A stretch of 64,000 nt of DNA from the NCBI GenBank assembly GCA_017482385.1, contig JAFUNI010000016.1:124001-188000 (forward strand). Reading direction: 5' to 3'. Below the pieces are notes generated by a model. That model did not search any database and was not told where the DNA came from. It saw only the letters and a list, made by a program, of their open reading frames with translations. Shown here one piece after another: positions 1 to 7,970 of this stretch. Position 1 is the stretch's first letter, and each line of letters opens with the position of its first letter. Made by a program: the position numbers and the translations under genes. The DNA comes from Oscillospiraceae bacterium (GTDB taxonomy: Bacteria; Bacillota; Clostridia; Oscillospirales; Oscillospiraceae).

Positions 1-108
1 AAATCCTTTGCCCAATACGTAAGGGGTGAAAAGCAAAATCCCTATACCCTTGATTATGAATTGGAACTTTATAAAACAATATTAAAAGCTTGTGGGGAAA
101 TCGTATGA
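1..108 (+). CDS. Gfo/Idh/MocA family oxidoreductase, C-terminal end only
   Basis: The window opens inside an open frame that ends with TGA at 106-108, leaving 35 residues. The visible tail contains YVRGEKQNPYT followed by YELELYKTILKACG, which closely resembles the last helix of Gfo/Idh/MocA NAD(P)-dependent sugar oxidoreductases. These enzymes oxidise or reduce cyclic sugars and inositols with a bound nicotinamide cofactor. The catalytic and Rossmann parts lie outside the window, so the substrate cannot be inferred. It converges on the AraC gene that follows. The assignment rests on one short conserved tail. Confidence 0.7.
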   Translation, partial: KSFAQYVRGEKQNPYTLDYELELYKTILKACGEIV

Positions 109-153
109 AAGCAATACTTTCAATGAGGATTGGACTAAAAAACAGCAAGCATC

Positions 154-915
154 TTATATTCTGAATATTCTGTTTTCGTTTGCATATTGGGTTGGGGTTG
201 TACCTGTGCGCTGCTTGAATGCCCTACAAAAATGGTAAACGCTTGCAAAACCGCATGCTTCCGCAATGGCAGAAACGGTAAACGGCGTGTCACAAAGCAT
301 CTGTTTTGCTTTGCGAATTCGGATGTCCAATACATATTGCTTGGGTGTAATGTTATAGTGAACTGAAAACAATTTTCTCAAATACACTTCGCTGATGCCC
401 AGCTGTCTTGCAAGACAGGTGTTTGAAAGTTCGGGGCTTTGTATATTTTCGACTATATACTGAGTAACAGGATCAAGAGGATTTTGTTTTTGTGAATTGG
501 CAGAAGATACTTTATCAAGTAATTCATAAAAAGTCCGGTATATTTTAAGGTTGTTTGCATTCTGTAAAAACAAATCCTTAAGGCTTTCAAAAATTTTTAT
601 ACAAGCTTGCGGGTTTTCTAATGGCAGAACTACAATTTCGCTACAATTCAAATTTTCGCAACCAAAATTTACAACCGGAAAAATTCCCTCTTTGTCGCCG
701 TATAGAGAGTACGTACCACCTTGCGGCAACAAAACGGCGTTGGTCTGATTGGATACGTATCTCTTTTCGTTCATTGTATAGGTGATCTGACCGCTTGCGC
801 AGAGGGATAAACCATAGCAGGAACGATCCTTCATTTGGAATTTTCTTCCCTTTTCCGAATGGACAACGATTGGCGTTTCTATAGAAGTTATAATGATATT
901 ATCTAAAATGCTCAT
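154..915 (-). CDS. AraC family transcriptional regulator
   Basis: 253 residues. The N-terminal half (about 1-140) looks like a cupin-type effector-sensing domain. The last about 100 residues hold two helix-turn-helix motifs typical of AraC (LARQLGISEVYLRKLF and AIAEACGFASVYHFCRAF). The protein is a likely sugar-responsive activator of the divergent SDR operon that starts at 1064. I place the start at 915. An in-frame ATG at 933 overlaps the TATAAT of the gene's own promoter, and GGGTGAT lies just ahead of the ATG at 915. The family is certain; the effector is unknown. Confidence 0.9.
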   Translation of the reverse strand: MSILDNIIITSIETPIVVHSEKGRKFQMKDRSCYGLSLCASGQITYTMNEKRYVSNQTNAVLLPQGGTYSLYGDKEGIFPVVNFGCENLNCSEIVVLPLENPQACIKIFESLKDLFLQNANNLKIYRTFYELLDKVSSANSQKQNPLDPVTQYIVENIQSPELSNTCLARQLGISEVYLRKLFSVHYNITPKQYVLDIRIRKAKQMLCDTPFTVSAIAEACGFASVYHFCRAFKQRTGTTPTQYANENRIFRI

Positions 916-931
916 TTTTATCACCCAGGCC

Positions 932-959
932 ATTATATCAAATTCGGTAAAAAATTCAA
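932..959 (-). promoter_or_regulatory. sigma-A promoter of the AraC gene
   Basis: Reading the minus strand, TTGAAT (954-959) is followed after 16 bases by TATAAT (932-937). The -10 box overlaps a possible upstream ATG of the gene and so supports the later start at 915. Confidence 0.7.
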
Positions 960-961
960 TG

Positions 962-981
962 GATATTCATTGAAGAATATC
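962..981. promoter_or_regulatory. candidate operator, perfect inverted repeat between divergent promoters
   Basis: GATATTC (962-968) and GAATATC (975-981) are perfect inverted copies separated by the 6 bases ATTGAA. The repeat sits between the -35 box of the AraC gene and the -35 box of the SDR operon, where a regulator could touch both promoters. AraC proteins more often bind direct repeats, so the binding protein is not established. Confidence 0.45.
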
Positions 982-1011
982 AAAAATGTTAAATTCATAT
1001 CAGTTTTTCTA

Positions 1012-1040
1012 TTGCTTGGGGCGTGACCTGTTCTTATAAT
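1012..1040 (+). promoter_or_regulatory. sigma-A promoter of the SDR-GH20 operon
   Basis: TTGCTT (1012-1017) and TATAAT (1035-1040) are separated by 17 bases. Transcription would begin just ahead of the AAAGGAGG ribosome site of the SDR gene at 1064. Confidence 0.75.
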
Positions 1041-1063
1041 ATAGAAAAAAGGAGGATAGAATT

Positions 1064-1828
1064 ATGGATTTTACAGGTAAAGTGGCAGTTTCTACAGGTG
1101 CAGCCTCGGGCATGGGACTGCTTTTTGCACAGAACTTTGCGGCTCTGGGCGGAAATGTGGTTCTGTGTGATGTGAATGAACGGGCACTAATCGAAAAAGT
1201 GAACGAAATCAACTCACGCCACAAGGGCAGAGCAATTGGAATTATCTGTGACGTTCGGGACTATGCTCAGGTCTGCAACGCCAGGGATCAAGCGATTGCG
1301 GAGTTTGGAAGTATTGATGTTATGGCAAACTTTGCCGGCGGTACTGCTGTTCGCATGCAAAAAGTAGACCGAGAAAAACATCCCGAGTTTCCAGATGTGC
1401 CGATTGCGGTTTATGATTGGGGTATCGATGTGAACTTAAAAGGCCCGTTCTATTTTGCCCACGCCGTTTTGAAGCAGATGCGGGAACAAAAAAGCGGACT
1501 GATTATTAACATCGGCTCAATAACAGGTCAGGAAGGCGATGGCTATGGAATGGATTATCCCACATCAAAAGCCGGTCTTATGTTTGGCCTTACAAAATCT
1601 ATCGCCCAGTACGGTTCTAAATATGGTATCCGGTGCGTTTGCGTATCACCGGGGCCCGTTCTTACCCGCGCGAATATGGCCAATATGAAAACCCTTTTGG
1701 GCCGGGCTGCCGAACCGCAAGAAATTATAGATCTGTGTCTGTTCCTGGCCTCCGAAAAAGGACAATTCATAAACGGCGAAAACATTATGATCGACGGCGG
1801 TAGAAATGCTATGGGACGGTGGCGTTGA
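1064..1828 (+). CDS. SDR family NAD(P)-dependent oxidoreductase
   Basis: 254 residues, normal length for a classical short-chain dehydrogenase. The cofactor motif TGAASGMG is at residues 11-18. The catalytic set is S152 and Y165-xxx-K169 (in MDYPTSKAG). The C-terminal GGR segment closes the Rossmann fold. The family reduces or oxidises a hydroxyl or keto group of a small molecule, here probably a sugar or cyclitol acid given the neighbours. First gene of a tight operon, with a strong AAAGGAGG site and its own promoter. The TGA stop overlaps the ATG of the next gene. Substrate unknown. Confidence 0.88.
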   Translation: MDFTGKVAVSTGAASGMGLLFAQNFAALGGNVVLCDVNERALIEKVNEINSRHKGRAIGIICDVRDYAQVCNARDQAIAEFGSIDVMANFAGGTAVRMQKVDREKHPEFPDVPIAVYDWGIDVNLKGPFYFAHAVLKQMREQKSGLIINIGSITGQEGDGYGMDYPTSKAGLMFGLTKSIAQYGSKYGIRCVCVSPGPVLTRANMANMKTLLGRAAEPQEIIDLCLFLASEKGQFINGENIMIDGGRNAMGRWR

Positions 1829-2586
1829 TGAAAAAGAGCTTTTTGAATCAAAGCAAACCAATGCTTACTGTAATGCTGCAATGCGAAACACCTGAGGTAG
1901 CTATCGGCAGAATAAGAAATGCGAACTGCCTTGGTGCAGATGCTTACGGATTGCAGGTGGAAACCCTCAAGCCTGAATACCAAAACCCGGCTACATATAA
2001 GAAGATTTTCTCTGAGGGAAAAGGCAGACCTTTTTATGTGACCTATTACCGCAATAAGAATAACTGCGGTAAAACAGATGAAGAGCTTGCGGAGGGTTTG
2101 GTCACGCTTGCTGAGAGGGGTGCTACACTTTGCGATGTGATGGGGGATATGTTCTGCAGGCATCCGGAGGAACTGACAGAGGATGAAACGGCAATCAAGA
2201 AACAAATGGATTTGATTGATCGTCTGCATCAAAAAGGCGCAGAGGTGTTGATGTCCTCCCATGTGCTCAAGTACACGCCGGCAGAGCGGGTTCTGGAAAT
2301 CGCCCTTGCGCAAAAGCGCAGGGGGGCGGATATTATCAAGATCGTTACCGGTGCTGACAGTATGGAGCAGCAGCTTGAAAATCTTCGCATTACCGATCTT
2401 TTGAAGCGCGAATTAGGTGCTCCGTTTTTGTTCTTATCGGGCGGGGAATGCTCTATACACCGAAGACTGGGTATCAAGCTTGGTTGCTGTATGTCACTTT
2501 GCGTGTATGAGCATGATGCGCTTTCGACACCGGCGCAGCCACTTTTAACCACTATGAAAACAGTGAGAGATACTATTGATTTTTGA
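1828..2586 (+). CDS. type I 3-dehydroquinate dehydratase-like protein
   Basis: 252 residues, the size of type I dehydroquinases (AroD). H145 in MSSHVLKYTP and K171 in DIIKIVTGA match by position and context the catalytic His and Schiff-base Lys of AroD (H143 and K170 in E. coli). R75, R212/R213 and Q237 also line up with substrate-binding residues. However, the LEWR segment that supplies Glu and Arg to dehydroquinate binding reads GLQV here, so the substrate may differ. The start ATG overlaps the SDR stop; a GTG at 1819 is a less likely alternative. It lies in a sugar-related operon, not with aro genes, which suggests a catabolic lyase. Confidence 0.7.
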   Translation: MKKSFLNQSKPMLTVMLQCETPEVAIGRIRNANCLGADAYGLQVETLKPEYQNPATYKKIFSEGKGRPFYVTYYRNKNNCGKTDEELAEGLVTLAERGATLCDVMGDMFCRHPEELTEDETAIKKQMDLIDRLHQKGAEVLMSSHVLKYTPAERVLEIALAQKRRGADIIKIVTGADSMEQQLENLRITDLLKRELGAPFLFLSGGECSIHRRLGIKLGCCMSLCVYEHDALSTPAQPLLTTMKTVRDTIDF

Positions 2587-2595
2587 GAGGTACCA

Positions 2596-3585
2596 ATGAA
2601 AGCAATACTTGTAAATGATGATAAGTCTTTAAGATGGGACGATGTTCCCGATCCTGTTTTGGGAAATGATGACTGTCTTGTAAAGATCGAGGCGGCAGCC
2701 CTGAACCGAGCTGACCTTATGCAGCGTGAGGGTGATTATCCGCCGCCTCCCGGTTGTCCCGAATGGATGGGCCTTGAAATTGCAGGCACTATAGTTGAAA
2801 TCGCAGAAGGTGCAAAAGAAAAATCCAACTGGAAAATCGGTGATAAAGTTTGTGCTCTTCTTGGTGGCGGTGGCTATGCTGAATTTGCCAATATCAAGTA
2901 TGATATGCTGATGCCTGTACCCCAAAACTGCACAATGGTAGAAGCGGCAGCGATACCGGAGGCATTTGCCACTGCCTACCTGAATCTGTTTATAGAAGGC
3001 GGCGCGAAAGCAGGGGATACCTTGCTGATCACAGGCGGCAACAGCGGCCTTGCCAGTGTCACGATCCGTATGGCAAAGGCCTTTGGCCTGCGCGTCATCA
3101 CAACGGTCCGGGGCGCTGCAAAAGCCGATGCGATCCGGGATCTGGGCGCAGATGTGATCGTTGACACATCGAAAGAAAGCCTTGCCGCTGTGCTGAAAGT
3201 ACAGCTGGAGCAGGGTTATGGTGTAGATGTTGCCATTGACTGCTTGGGCGGAGCGAATATGGGAGAGAGTCTGCATTACCTGAACAGAGGTGCCCGGTGG
3301 ATTATGATTGCCGCCCTTGCCGGTACAAAGACAGAAATTGACCTGAAGAATATCTATGTCAGAAATGTGCGTATCATCGGTTCGACACTTCGTTCCCGTG
3401 CTCCGGAAGTGAAAGCGCAGATCCTTGCTGATCTTGTGGAGAAGGTTTGGCCCAAGGTAGAAACCGGAGAAGTCAAGCCTACCATTTACAAGGTGCTGCC
3501 GATAACCGAAGCCGAAACTGCTCATGATATCCTTTACAAAGGTGAAAATATCGGCAAGGTTGTTTTGCGCGTTTGCCAGGAGTAA
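2596..3585 (+). CDS. NAD(P)H:quinone oxidoreductase-like MDR protein (PIG3 type)
   Basis: 329 residues. The N-terminal GroES-like domain carries NRADLMQREGDYPPPPG, a hallmark of the zinc-free quinone oxidoreductase/PIG3 branch of medium-chain dehydrogenases. The central Rossmann fold shows GGNSGLASV. No structural zinc cysteine cluster is seen. Known members reduce quinones or activated alkenes with NADPH. In this operon it probably works on an unsaturated intermediate made by the dehydroquinase-like lyase upstream; that is inference. GAGAGG precedes the ATG, and the gap to the previous gene is 9 bases. Confidence 0.82.
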   Translation: MKAILVNDDKSLRWDDVPDPVLGNDDCLVKIEAAALNRADLMQREGDYPPPPGCPEWMGLEIAGTIVEIAEGAKEKSNWKIGDKVCALLGGGGYAEFANIKYDMLMPVPQNCTMVEAAAIPEAFATAYLNLFIEGGAKAGDTLLITGGNSGLASVTIRMAKAFGLRVITTVRGAAKADAIRDLGADVIVDTSKESLAAVLKVQLEQGYGVDVAIDCLGGANMGESLHYLNRGARWIMIAALAGTKTEIDLKNIYVRNVRIIGSTLRSRAPEVKAQILADLVEKVWPKVETGEVKPTIYKVLPITEAETAHDILYKGENIGKVVLRVCQE

Positions 3586-3609
3586 GCGCAACAGGAAAGG
3601 AAACGAATT

Positions 3610-5196
3610 ATGGAAAATATGCTTGGCGTTATGATCGACTGTTCCCGCAATGCGGTTCTCAAGGTGGAGACAGTCAAACAGTATGCAGATCTTTTGAAAA
3701 AGATGGGCTACAACACCCTGATGCTCTACACGGAAGATACTTACGAGGTGGACGGCCAGCCCTATTTTGGCCATTTCCGGGGAAGATATTCCAAGGCGGA
3801 GCTGAAGGAACTGGATGCTTACTGCACAAAAATCGGCATAGAGCTGGTTCCGTGCATCCAGACCCTTGCCCACCTGAATGAAATGTTCAAATGGAGATCG
3901 GAATACGAAAGCATCAATGATTGCGACGATATTTTGCTGATCGGCGAGGAAAAGACTTATGAGCTGATCGATGCCATGCTTGCTACAGTGTCCGAGTGCT
4001 TTACCAGCCGGAAGATCCACATCGGTATGGATGAAGCCTACCGGGTGGGAACAGGCAAATATCAGCGGCTTAACGGCATCCGGGATCGGTTTGATGTTAT
4101 CAACGAGCATTTGCACAGGGTCTGCCAAATTACAGAGAAATACGGCTTGGAGCCTATGATCTGGAGCGATATGTTCTGCAAGCTGGCGCTGGATATTGAA
4201 AACCAGTACGCAGATGTGGACACTTCCGCGATCCTGGAGAAAGCAAAGCTTCCGGAGAACATTTCCCTGGTCTATTGGGATTATTATTCCGAGGATTATG
4301 ACCACTATGTAAAGATGATCAAGACCAACAAGCTGTTCGGCAGAAAGGTCTATTTTGCCGGCGGCGCCTGGACTTGGCGGGGAATGTCCCCGGACAATGC
4401 TTTCAGTATGCGCACCACCGAACAGGCGTTGAAGGCTTGCAAAGACTGCGGTGTGGACGGCACTTTCTTTACAGTTTGGGGCGATGACGGAGCAGAATGC
4501 TCGGCGCTGGCAGTGCTGCCTTCTCTGATGTATGCCGCAGAGTACAAAAACGGCAACGCCGACCTGGAGATGATCAAGAAGAAGTTCTATGAAATCACCG
4601 GCTGCGAGTTTGACAGCTTCCTGCTGCTGGACAAGCTGGATACCCCCGGTGGAAAGCACCATAAAAATCCCAGCAAATATATTTTGTACAATGATCCCTT
4701 TATGGGTATCCGGGATTGTCTTTGCGCCCCGGAGGACAGAGCCTTCTACGAAAACCTTGCAGAACAGATCCAATCTGTGAAGGAAACCGGCGCATTTGCC
4801 CATATTTTTGAGGCCTATGAAAAGCTGGCCGGGGTGCTTGCCATTAAGAGTACCCTCGGCCTGCGTACAAGAGAAGCCTACTGCAATAAGGATATGGCAG
4901 CATTGCGGCAGCTGGTAGGGGAGTACGATACCTTGTTGGAAAAGGTAAAAGCCTTCCACGCAGCCCATCAGAAAAGATGGTTCCGGGATAATAAACCCCA
5001 GGGCTTTGATGTGCAGGATCTCCGCCTTGGCGGCTTGATGCAGCGGATCATCAGCTGCAAAAACCGCTTGGCAGAATATGTAGACGGAAGTATAGAGCAT
5101 ATTCCTGAATTGGAAGAGCCGATGCTGGATCAGGTCAACGGCTATGACGGCTGGGCTCGGATCGCCACCGCCAATGTCGTTTCGCATATATATTGA
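3610..5196 (+). CDS. GH20-like beta-N-acetylhexosaminidase (HexD type)
   Basis: 528 residues, with no signal peptide, so cytoplasmic. The paired catalytic acids of GH20 appear as D141-E142 in HIGMDEAYRVG, which matches hexosaminidase D-like enzymes. The N-terminal half is a TIM barrel and the C-terminal about 180 residues look helical. The family releases terminal GlcNAc or GalNAc by substrate-assisted catalysis. It is the last gene of the SDR operon, with AGGAAAGG ahead of the ATG, and is followed by a bidirectional terminator. An intracellular location implies that imported short glycans are the substrate. Confidence 0.8.
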   Translation: MENMLGVMIDCSRNAVLKVETVKQYADLLKKMGYNTLMLYTEDTYEVDGQPYFGHFRGRYSKAELKELDAYCTKIGIELVPCIQTLAHLNEMFKWRSEYESINDCDDILLIGEEKTYELIDAMLATVSECFTSRKIHIGMDEAYRVGTGKYQRLNGIRDRFDVINEHLHRVCQITEKYGLEPMIWSDMFCKLALDIENQYADVDTSAILEKAKLPENISLVYWDYYSEDYDHYVKMIKTNKLFGRKVYFAGGAWTWRGMSPDNAFSMRTTEQALKACKDCGVDGTFFTVWGDDGAECSALAVLPSLMYAAEYKNGNADLEMIKKKFYEITGCEFDSFLLLDKLDTPGGKHHKNPSKYILYNDPFMGIRDCLCAPEDRAFYENLAEQIQSVKETGAFAHIFEAYEKLAGVLAIKSTLGLRTREAYCNKDMAALRQLVGEYDTLLEKVKAFHAAHQKRWFRDNKPQGFDVQDLRLGGLMQRIISCKNRLAEYVDGSIEHIPELEEPMLDQVNGYDGWARIATANVVSHIY

Positions 5197-5290
5197 TGTT
5201 AAATAGAATGCGATCTCAACCGACGAAGCCCATGGATTCAAAGACTATTTTGGTGATTGATAGGTGGGAAAAGTTTGGAAATAAATGTCA

Positions 5291-5318
5291 AAACGCACCT
5301 GGTTAACCAGGTGCGTTT
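5291..5318. terminator. bidirectional terminator
   Basis: A perfect 28-base palindrome (14-base arms) with A and T runs on its two sides. It ends both the GH20 operon and the convergent LTA-synthase-like gene, whose stop codon (5303-5305) lies inside the stem. Confidence 0.85.
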
Positions 5319-7195
5319 TTATAATAGTTGCTGGTCAGCAGCAGATTGCTCACTGCCCGGAATTCTTGGGATAGCAACTGCATATCATGGATTTCTGTAT
5401 TGGTAACAGTTCTGTTCTTTTCATTCATTAAAATCTTGCCATTCTGCCAGGCGACGCCGTCGCAGATCCAACTGCCGTCGGGGAACAAGGCGTAGCCCTG
5501 GTAATTAGGATCAAATGCATCCTGGCCGAGATAGTTGTAGGGAGAATCCACGCCCAAAAGGTTCAAAACTGTGGGGAGAAAATCGGCAGTGCTTAAGGTT
5601 TTGTCCACCTGTACAGAAGGACCGTCCACAGACCAAATGAAGCAGGGGGTCTTTTCCAGCAGAAGATCGCTGTTCACACCGGAGTGCTTGTACAGCTCTT
5701 CCAAATTCTTATAGCCGTAGGTGTAGTGGTCGGTCATGCCGATGATAACTGTATTTTCCAGTTCACCCCGGGCAGTTAACGCATTCAGGAGCTGCTTGAA
5801 CATATCGTCCACGATTTTTGCCTTTACCCGGGCACAGTTTTCTTCTTCACTGCCATAGAGGGTCTTGTATTCCGGATACTTTTTCAGCGCATAGTAACCG
5901 GTGATCTCCCGATAGGTATAGCCAAGATGGGCGGAGCGGGTAAGAATGGTGTTAAGGGTAGGCCCTTTCCGGAAGAAGATGTCGTTAATTTCATCGTTGT
6001 CTAAGAAGTATTGCTCGTTGCAGAGGTCTTGTTTGACGGTGGTGTAATCCAAATAACTGACGTATTCCGAGTAGCCCATCGCCGGCTCTAAAACATTGCG
6101 GCTGTAGTAGCTTGCTCTGTTATAGTGAAATACACGGGAATCATAGCCCAAATTGCCAAGCTGCGCAGCCAAGGACTGATTAAAGTCATTGCCGACATAG
6201 TCAAAGACCAGGTCGCTGGTGGTAGGCAGATAAATACCGGTGTTCATACAGAATTCGGAATTTAAGGTTCTGCCATTGCCGTAACCCGGGGTGTAGAAGT
6301 TGGTGAAATTTATACCTTCTTCCATCAATCGGGACAGGGTAGGCGTGTCATAAGGCGTGATCATCCAGTCGTCCATAGACTCCATCATTACCAGGATCAC
6401 ATTCTTGTCGGCAAAAGCGCCGGTCATCTCGTTAGGCTTTTTTTCGCCACGCTTGTCAAAGAAAGCATCGATCTCGTTTTCTTGCTTGGTGAGGGCATCT
6501 TTGTAGGCGGGGGTGAGGGGGTAGAGCTCGTTGACCCAAATATCCCGGGCGAGGAGCTGATACAGTCCTGTGATATTATAAACCTCTTTGGCATCATACA
6601 TCGTGCTGTAGGTTTTCCGGTAGGAAGAGGCTGCGTTGTAGTTGTTGGCAGTTACTTTATCCTGGCGGAAAATCAACTCCGGCAGGATAAAAAGACCAAT
6701 AATGCACAGCGCACTGCAAGCTAAATAGGGGATGCGCCGAAGGCATTTGGATGGTGGATGGGGGAAAATGCAGATGATCACTACCCCAAGAATGATCATA
6801 ACTGTTGCAACGATCCACCATAGGGCTGGGAACTGGGAAAGCACATCGCCGATAAAAGTTGTACCTTCTTTGGCCAATGTGGTTGTCGAGACCCACATCA
6901 TATTGCCCAAGACCATATAGTAACCGCTTTGCGCCAAGGCCCATAGGAGTAACGCAAAATACAGAACACCGAATACAATACGGCCTGCCAGCCGTGGCAG
7001 AAACAGAATGATTCCCGCAATCAGAACAGACCACAGAAAACCGAAAGCTAAACCGAATAAAGTATCAGCACCCAACATGGATAACAACAGCAGTTCTATG
7101 GTAAAGAAGGGGGCGAATATAGCAAAAAAGCCAATTAAATAATAGGTTAAGGGCTTTTCTAATACATTTTGAAATTTGCGTAGAAATGCTTTCAA
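5303..7195 (-). CDS. LTA synthase-like membrane phosphotransferase (sulfatase fold)
   Basis: 630 residues. About five hydrophobic segments occupy the first about 200 residues, followed by a large extracytoplasmic alkaline-phosphatase/sulfatase-fold domain. Visible active-site elements are the metal-binding Glu in VMMESMDDW, the catalytic Thr in GRTLNSEF and the MTDHY metal-binding motif. LtaS-type enzymes polymerise glycerol phosphate from phosphatidylglycerol; relatives add phosphoglycerol to other polymers. Start: AGGTG is well placed for TTG at 7195, while a GTG at 7204 lies within the ribosome site itself. Monocistronic, with its own promoter. Which polymer it modifies is unknown. Confidence 0.85.
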   Translation of the reverse strand: MKAFLRKFQNVLEKPLTYYLIGFFAIFAPFFTIELLLLSMLGADTLFGLAFGFLWSVLIAGIILFLPRLAGRIVFGVLYFALLLWALAQSGYYMVLGNMMWVSTTTLAKEGTTFIGDVLSQFPALWWIVATVMIILGVVIICIFPHPPSKCLRRIPYLACSALCIIGLFILPELIFRQDKVTANNYNAASSYRKTYSTMYDAKEVYNITGLYQLLARDIWVNELYPLTPAYKDALTKQENEIDAFFDKRGEKKPNEMTGAFADKNVILVMMESMDDWMITPYDTPTLSRLMEEGINFTNFYTPGYGNGRTLNSEFCMNTGIYLPTTSDLVFDYVGNDFNQSLAAQLGNLGYDSRVFHYNRASYYSRNVLEPAMGYSEYVSYLDYTTVKQDLCNEQYFLDNDEINDIFFRKGPTLNTILTRSAHLGYTYREITGYYALKKYPEYKTLYGSEEENCARVKAKIVDDMFKQLLNALTARGELENTVIIGMTDHYTYGYKNLEELYKHSGVNSDLLLEKTPCFIWSVDGPSVQVDKTLSTADFLPTVLNLLGVDSPYNYLGQDAFDPNYQGYALFPDGSWICDGVAWQNGKILMNEKNRTVTNTEIHDMQLLSQEFRAVSNLLLTSNYYKNAPG

Positions 7196-7227
7196 AAAAA
7201 TCACCTGATTTTAGAAGAATTGCCCCT

Positions 7228-7256
7228 ATACTACCACAAAAAATGCAGAAAAACAA
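7228..7256 (-). promoter_or_regulatory. promoter of the LTA synthase-like gene
   Basis: On the minus strand TTGTTT (7251-7256) and TAGTAT (7228-7233) are 17 bases apart, about 30 bases before the TTG start. Confidence 0.6.
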
Positions 7257-7325
7257 TGTTATTCCTCATCAATTTCAAAAAAGTTTACTTTTTGCAAAAT
7301 CCTTTGTTATTCATGAAAAAAACCC

Positions 7326-7354
7326 TTGACAAAATGGCATAACGTGGCTATAAT
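7326..7354 (+). promoter_or_regulatory. consensus promoter of the tRNA operon
   Basis: TTGACA (7326-7331), a 17-base spacer and TATAAT (7349-7354). This perfect consensus fits the high expression needed for tRNA genes, and the first tRNA begins about 20 bases downstream. Confidence 0.9.
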
Positions 7355-7374
7355 AAGCGTGTTCTGTTTGAGCC

Positions 7375-7450
7375 GCCGGTATAGCTCAGTTGGTAGAGCA
7401 GCTGATTTGTAATCAGCAGGTCGGGGGTTCGAGTCCGTCTACCGGCTCCA
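7375..7450 (+). tRNA. tRNA-Thr (anticodon TGT)
   Basis: 76 bases with encoded CCA. The acceptor arms are GCCGGTA and TACCGGC. The anticodon stem GCTGA/TCAGC encloses the loop TTTGTAA, so the anticodon is TGT (Thr). The T-loop GGTTCGAGTCC is present. First gene of a two-tRNA operon. Confidence 0.97.
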
Positions 7451-7474
7451 AGCAGACGGTAGAGAATTAAATAT

Positions 7475-7559
7475 GGGGGAGTTCCCGAGTGGCCAAAGGG
7501 GACAGACTGTAAATCTGCTGCGTATCGCTTCGATGGTTCGAATCCGTCCTCCCCCACCA
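7475..7559 (+). tRNA. tRNA-Tyr (anticodon GTA)
   Basis: 85 bases with encoded CCA and a long variable arm, as expected for tyrosine tRNA. The acceptor arms are GGGGGAG and CTCCCCC. The anticodon loop CTGTAAA gives GTA. It lies 24 bases after tRNA-Thr and is followed by a strong terminator. Its last 21 bases recur at 7715-7735. Confidence 0.97.
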
Positions 7560-7560
7560 G

Positions 7561-7597
7561 AAAAAGTCCAACACCTTGTGGTGTTGGACTTTTTCTA
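7561..7597 (+). terminator. terminator of the tRNA operon
   Basis: 15-base arms (7561-7575 and 7580-7594) with the loop TTGT, ending in TTTTT. It begins two bases after the CCA end of tRNA-Tyr. Confidence 0.9.
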
Positions 7598-7610
7598 TGT
7601 GTAAGGTACA

Positions 7611-7735
7611 GACGGATTCGAACCCATAGCAGTGCAACTGTCCAGTGGACAGTTGCTGTGACCAGTGCAAACACTGGTCGCTACCTTTGTTTTCGCCTTT
7701 GGCGAAAACGCAACCGAATCCGTCCTCCCCCACCA
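7611..7735. repeat. nested palindromic element built on a tRNA-Tyr 3'-end duplication
   Basis: Outer inverted arms GACGGATTCG (7611-7620) and CGAATCCGTC (7715-7724) copy the T-arm of tRNA-Tyr in opposite directions. Three perfect hairpins sit between them: 7634-7656 (10-base arms), 7660-7679 (8-base arms, loop CAAA) and 7689-7709 (9-base arms, loop TTT). Bases 7715-7735 repeat the last 21 bases of tRNA-Tyr exactly, including CCA. No protein is encoded. It may be a small mobile palindromic element or the residue of a tRNA-associated insertion; no copy elsewhere in this window was noticed. Confidence 0.7.
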
Positions 7736-7764
7736 AAATCCTCGTTCACAAGAACGGGGTTTTT
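7736..7764 (+). terminator. second terminator-like hairpin after the tRNA remnant
   Basis: CTCGTTC (7741-7747) and GAACGGGG (7752-7759) pair around the loop ACAA, with A bases before and TTTTT after. The pairing is slightly imperfect. From here to 7922 I see no gene and no clear structure. Confidence 0.6.
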
Positions 7765-7922
7765 AACTTTTACAGTATTCCTCTTCACTTTTCTCTTATA
7801 CACTCGGATTTGTGGGAGGTAAGAAGTAATAGTGAATAGTGAAGAAGTAGAATCCGGCAACGGCACAATATTACTAAAACCTGCGACAATATGGATTTGT
7901 ACCATCGAAAATATGATACGTC

Positions 7923-7951
7923 TTGTTTGATTTATGGTTTTATGCTATAAT
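7923..7951 (+). promoter_or_regulatory. promoter of the lipoprotein gene
   Basis: TTGTTT (7923-7928), 17 bases, then TATAAT (7946-7951) preceded by TATGC, an extended -10. Confidence 0.7.
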
Positions 7952-7970
7952 TAAATAAAGGGGTGATTGT

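Noticed and set aside
2629..5241. Long open frame (about 870 codons) on the minus strand
   Set aside because: It lies antisense to the oxidoreductase and GH20 genes, has no ribosome site and no recognisable domains, and arises from their codon bias.
7348..7736. Open frames antisense to the tRNA genes with EDGFEPS-like text
   Set aside because: Well-known spurious translations of the reverse strand of tRNA genes; both tRNAs are complete and explain the sequence.
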